A DNA stretch of 64,000 nt, from the NCBI RefSeq assembly GCF_900141785.1, contig NZ_FQYP01000004.1, forward strand, positions 403,001-467,000, in the 5' to 3' direction. Of this stretch, positions 61,509 through 64,000 are shown piece after piece. Position 1 is the first letter of the stretch; each line of letters opens with the position of its first letter. Source of the DNA: Aquimarina spongiae. Its GTDB lineage: Bacteria; Bacteroidota; Bacteroidia; Flavobacteriales; Flavobacteriaceae. Position numbers and translations under genes: made by a program. The notes under the pieces are model-generated. The model searched no databases, was not told the origin of the DNA, and saw nothing but the letters and a program-made list of their open reading frames with translations.

Positions 61509-64000
61509 ATGAAATTTATACTTCTTTTTGTTGGGCTTTTTCTATTCTTATACACAAACTCAATAAGCGCTCAGACAAGTAATGATACAATTATAGCCTG
61601 GCAATATTATCAAAAAGCGGATTCTTTATTGCAAGCAAGAAAAATGGATAGTTCTATCGTTTATTTTAAGAAAGCGCTTCCTATTTATGAGCATGCCAAA
61701 GAATGGGAACGTTTGATGGACTGCTATAATAAAATCTCAAGAAATTATATAAGAAAAGGAGAGTATAATGAATCTATATCTTTTGCAAAATTGGCAATAG
61801 AAATTACTGAAAAGCACTTTAATAAAAACATCATTCAAAGTGCGGTAGCTTATAACAATCTTGGCGAATCATATGAGAGTGATTTTAACTATGCTGAAGC
61901 GGAAAAAAGCTACAAAAAATCTGTAGAGATTAAACAAAATCTCCTTGGGGATGATGACATTGCTTTAGCATATTCCTACGATAAATTAGGGGTTTTATAT
62001 TATCATATTTCTAAATACGATGAATCATTAACTTTATTGAAACAGTCACTAGCTATTTATCTGAAATTTCCAGATAAGGCACTTGACAAAATCTCAAGAA
62101 ACTATAACAATATTGGAAACGTTTATGATGCGCTTGGCAAATTTGATAAATGTATTTTTTATTATGAAGAATCCATAAAAATCAACCAAAAAGATTCTGC
62201 AAATCGTCCAATTCGACTCGCTCATAATTATATTAATATAGGGGGGACATATCACCAAATTAACAATTTGGATAAAGCGTTGTTGTATTACAATAAGGCA
62301 AGAGTAATCGCAGAAATGAAAGAATATGATAGAGGATTACTAGGGATATATGGCAATATGGGATTGAGCTTTTTGAATAAAGGAGAATTTAATAAGTCTC
62401 TTGAATTTCAAAAGAAAAGTTTAGATATAGCGTTAAGAACTTTGGATAAAAATAACCCCTATATAGGTACGATTTATATTTCTTTGGGGGATGCCTATGG
62501 AGCTATTGGAGATTTGGAGACAAAAATTTCTTATTACGAAAAAGGACTCTTGACATATCAATCAGTATTCGAAGAAAATCACTATTTAATCGCGGATACG
62601 TATTTGTTTCTTGGAAACTTGCATATAAATAGAAAAGATTATGATGCATCTGATCTATACTTCAAAAAAGCCTTAAAAATTTATAACCACCTATTTGAAG
62701 AAGGACATCCAAAAATTAGTGAAGTGTATTTGAGAAAAGGAGATATGTATTATGAGCAGAAGAATTATGAGTTGGCGATAAAAAATTACGAGATGGGGAT
62801 TGCTAATTTGGAAAAGGCTTACGGTAAGTCGACTCTTTTAAGTGCTGAATATCACAATAAAATAGCAAAGATATATCAGATACAAGAGCAATTCGACAAA
62901 GCATTGGATAATTTTGATAAAGCGATCCAAGCAAATTCTAACAATAAGAATATTAGTGATATCAGCTTTGAAAACAGTTTTGATCGATTGTTTATTCTAG
63001 AATCTTTGATCGGAAAAGGAAAAATATTCTATTCGTTAAGCAAAAAAGAAGAAGCTAAGAATCATTTGAGCAACAGTATAAAAAACTACAAATTTGCGGA
63101 TGATGTTATAGATCAAATGAGGAGTACTTATAGGGACTATAATGATAAATTAATTTTTTCTAAGAAAGTAAAAGAAGTATATCAAGGCATTCTTGAAGCT
63201 CAATTATCATTGTTCAAGCTAGAAAAGGATCAAAAAATAGTAAAGAATATTTTATACTATACCGAAAAGAATAAATCAAGTACATTAAAAGAGTTATTAA
63301 ATACAACTACTGCCAACAAATTTATTGGATTGTCATCTGCTATTGTTGAACTCGAGAAGTCTATTAAAACAGATAAGGCGTTCTATCAATCTGAGATCGT
63401 TTTTGAACAATCGCAACAATCTGATTTAAATAATAAAAAGATTAAGGAATTAGAAAGTCAAATTTTTAATTTGAATAAAAGGCAAGATTCTTTAACCCAT
63501 ATAGTAGAAAAAAATTATCCAAAATACTATAATTTAAAGTATCAAAATAAGGTAATTTCTGTTGCAGATATCCAAAGTAAGCTCGATGAGCAAACCACAT
63601 TGCTAGAGTTTTTTACTTCAGACAGTAGTACCTATGCTTTTACCATTAGCAAAAATAATATCGATGTTCAAGAATTAGCGACTCCTGATCTTGCCAATAA
63701 GGTGTATGGTTTTAAGCAATCCATTATTTCCAAAGATCTAAAAGTATATAAAAAGTATGCCAATGAACTGTATCAAGAACTAATTAGCCCTATAGCATCA
63801 AAAATCAAAGGAAATCAATTAATCATTGTACCGGATGGTCCTTTATGGCATCTTAATTTCGATCTGTTATTGGCTGAGCAATCGGATGCTAACAATCCAA
63901 AGGAACTCCCCTATTTGGTAAAAGAATACATCATCAGTTATGCGAATTCTGCTACCCTTTTGTTTGATGCTTTTAAGGAACCAAAAAGAGAAGACGTTGC
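61509..64000 (+). CDS. TPR-CHAT protein, 5' part
   Basis: An open frame from ATG 61509 running past the window end (830 codons seen). Signal peptide MKFILLFVGLFLFLYTNS... ending near SAQ, then about ten tetratricopeptide repeats (residues about 30-460), a helical linker with coiled-coil character (about 480-690), and the beginning of a CHAT caspase-like domain (LIIVPDGPLWHLNFDLLL). The His-Cys dyad of the CHAT protease lies beyond the window, so activity cannot be judged. Proteins of this plan in Bacteroidota are secreted and of unknown target. No partner effector is visible upstream. Confidence 0.85.
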   Translation, partial: MKFILLFVGLFLFLYTNSISAQTSNDTIIAWQYYQKADSLLQARKMDSSIVYFKKALPIYEHAKEWERLMDCYNKISRNYIRKGEYNESISFAKLAIEITEKHFNKNIIQSAVAYNNLGESYESDFNYAEAEKSYKKSVEIKQNLLGDDDIALAYSYDKLGVLYYHISKYDESLTLLKQSLAIYLKFPDKALDKISRNYNNIGNVYDALGKFDKCIFYYEESIKINQKDSANRPIRLAHNYINIGGTYHQINNLDKALLYYNKARVIAEMKEYDRGLLGIYGNMGLSFLNKGEFNKSLEFQKKSLDIALRTLDKNNPYIGTIYISLGDAYGAIGDLETKISYYEKGLLTYQSVFEENHYLIADTYLFLGNLHINRKDYDASDLYFKKALKIYNHLFEEGHPKISEVYLRKGDMYYEQKNYELAIKNYEMGIANLEKAYGKSTLLSAEYHNKIAKIYQIQEQFDKALDNFDKAIQANSNNKNISDISFENSFDRLFILESLIGKGKIFYSLSKKEEAKNHLSNSIKNYKFADDVIDQMRSTYRDYNDKLIFSKKVKEVYQGILEAQLSLFKLEKDQKIVKNILYYTEKNKSSTLKELLNTTTANKFIGLSSAIVELEKSIKTDKAFYQSEIVFEQSQQSDLNNKKIKELESQIFNLNKRQDSLTHIVEKNYPKYYNLKYQNKVISVADIQSKLDEQTTLLEFFTSDSSTYAFTISKNNIDVQELATPDLANKVYGFKQSIISKDLKVYKKYANELYQELISPIASKIKGNQLIIVPDGPLWHLNFDLLLAEQSDANNPKELPYLVKEYIISYANSATLLFDAFKEPKREDV

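Overview
This looks like a stretch of a marine Flavobacteriaceae chromosome (Bacteroidota). I infer this from the AT-rich composition, repeated Bacteroidota promoter elements (TAnnTTTG) with no clear Shine-Dalgarno sites, an Oar-like TonB-dependent receptor, a type IX secretion substrate, many SPII lipoproteins, and family choices typical of the group (methylmalonyl-CoA epimerase, RimB/RimK cluster, TraR/DksA beside IleS). The genus cannot be fixed from the sequence alone. No prophage, transposase, CRISPR array or rRNA is visible.

Layout. Positions 1-9.9 kb hold the recJ tail, an alpha/beta-hydrolase lipoprotein, an operon of FAD oxidoreductase, MtgA and a GreA-like protein, then a fatty-acid block (accC, accB, fabH, followed by a terminator, rpmF and a DUF177 gene), pdxA and ribE. 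Positions 9.9-13.3 kb are less conserved: an orphan lipoprotein, a 51-aa gene, a promoter flanked by two palindromes ahead of an orphan 112-aa gene, a DUF1624-like membrane protein and a CAU tRNA. Positions 13.3-20.7 kb are housekeeping: mce, rbfA with an FtsX-type permease, dusB, and lepA preceded by a structured RNA candidate in its leader; a 26-aa membrane microprotein, a HAD phosphatase and YjbQ follow.

Positions 20.8-36.1 kb, all on the minus strand, carry the TonB receptor, a DUF3108 / tryptophan dioxygenase / M23 peptidase / pgi operon, hppD and hmgA for tyrosine breakdown, and a patatin-Omp85 protein coupled to uvrC. Positions 36.2-39.1 kb form a plus-strand operon of rimB-like, rimK, an M14-like zinc hydrolase and 5-formyl-THF cyclo-ligase. 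Positions 39.1-47.4 kb hold lspA, then an ECF sigma / HEAT anti-sigma / three DUF4097-like secreted proteins cassette, then a dksA-like gene and ileS. The cassette sits between dksA-ileS and lspA, genes that are usually close together in this group.

The most unusual part is 47.5-48.4 kb: two small genes with near-identical double-glycine-type leaders and six-cysteine cores, separated by a potential H-type RNA pseudoknot and followed by a promoter-plus-terminator unit that could encode a small RNA. The right end (48.4-64 kb) carries an omega-amidase, an Ig-like lipoprotein, comF, a coiled-coil membrane protein, glyS, a T9SS cargo protein, xth, an OmpA lipoprotein, two orphan secreted proteins, a cluster of REP-like palindromes, and the 5' part of a TPR-CHAT gene cut by the window edge.
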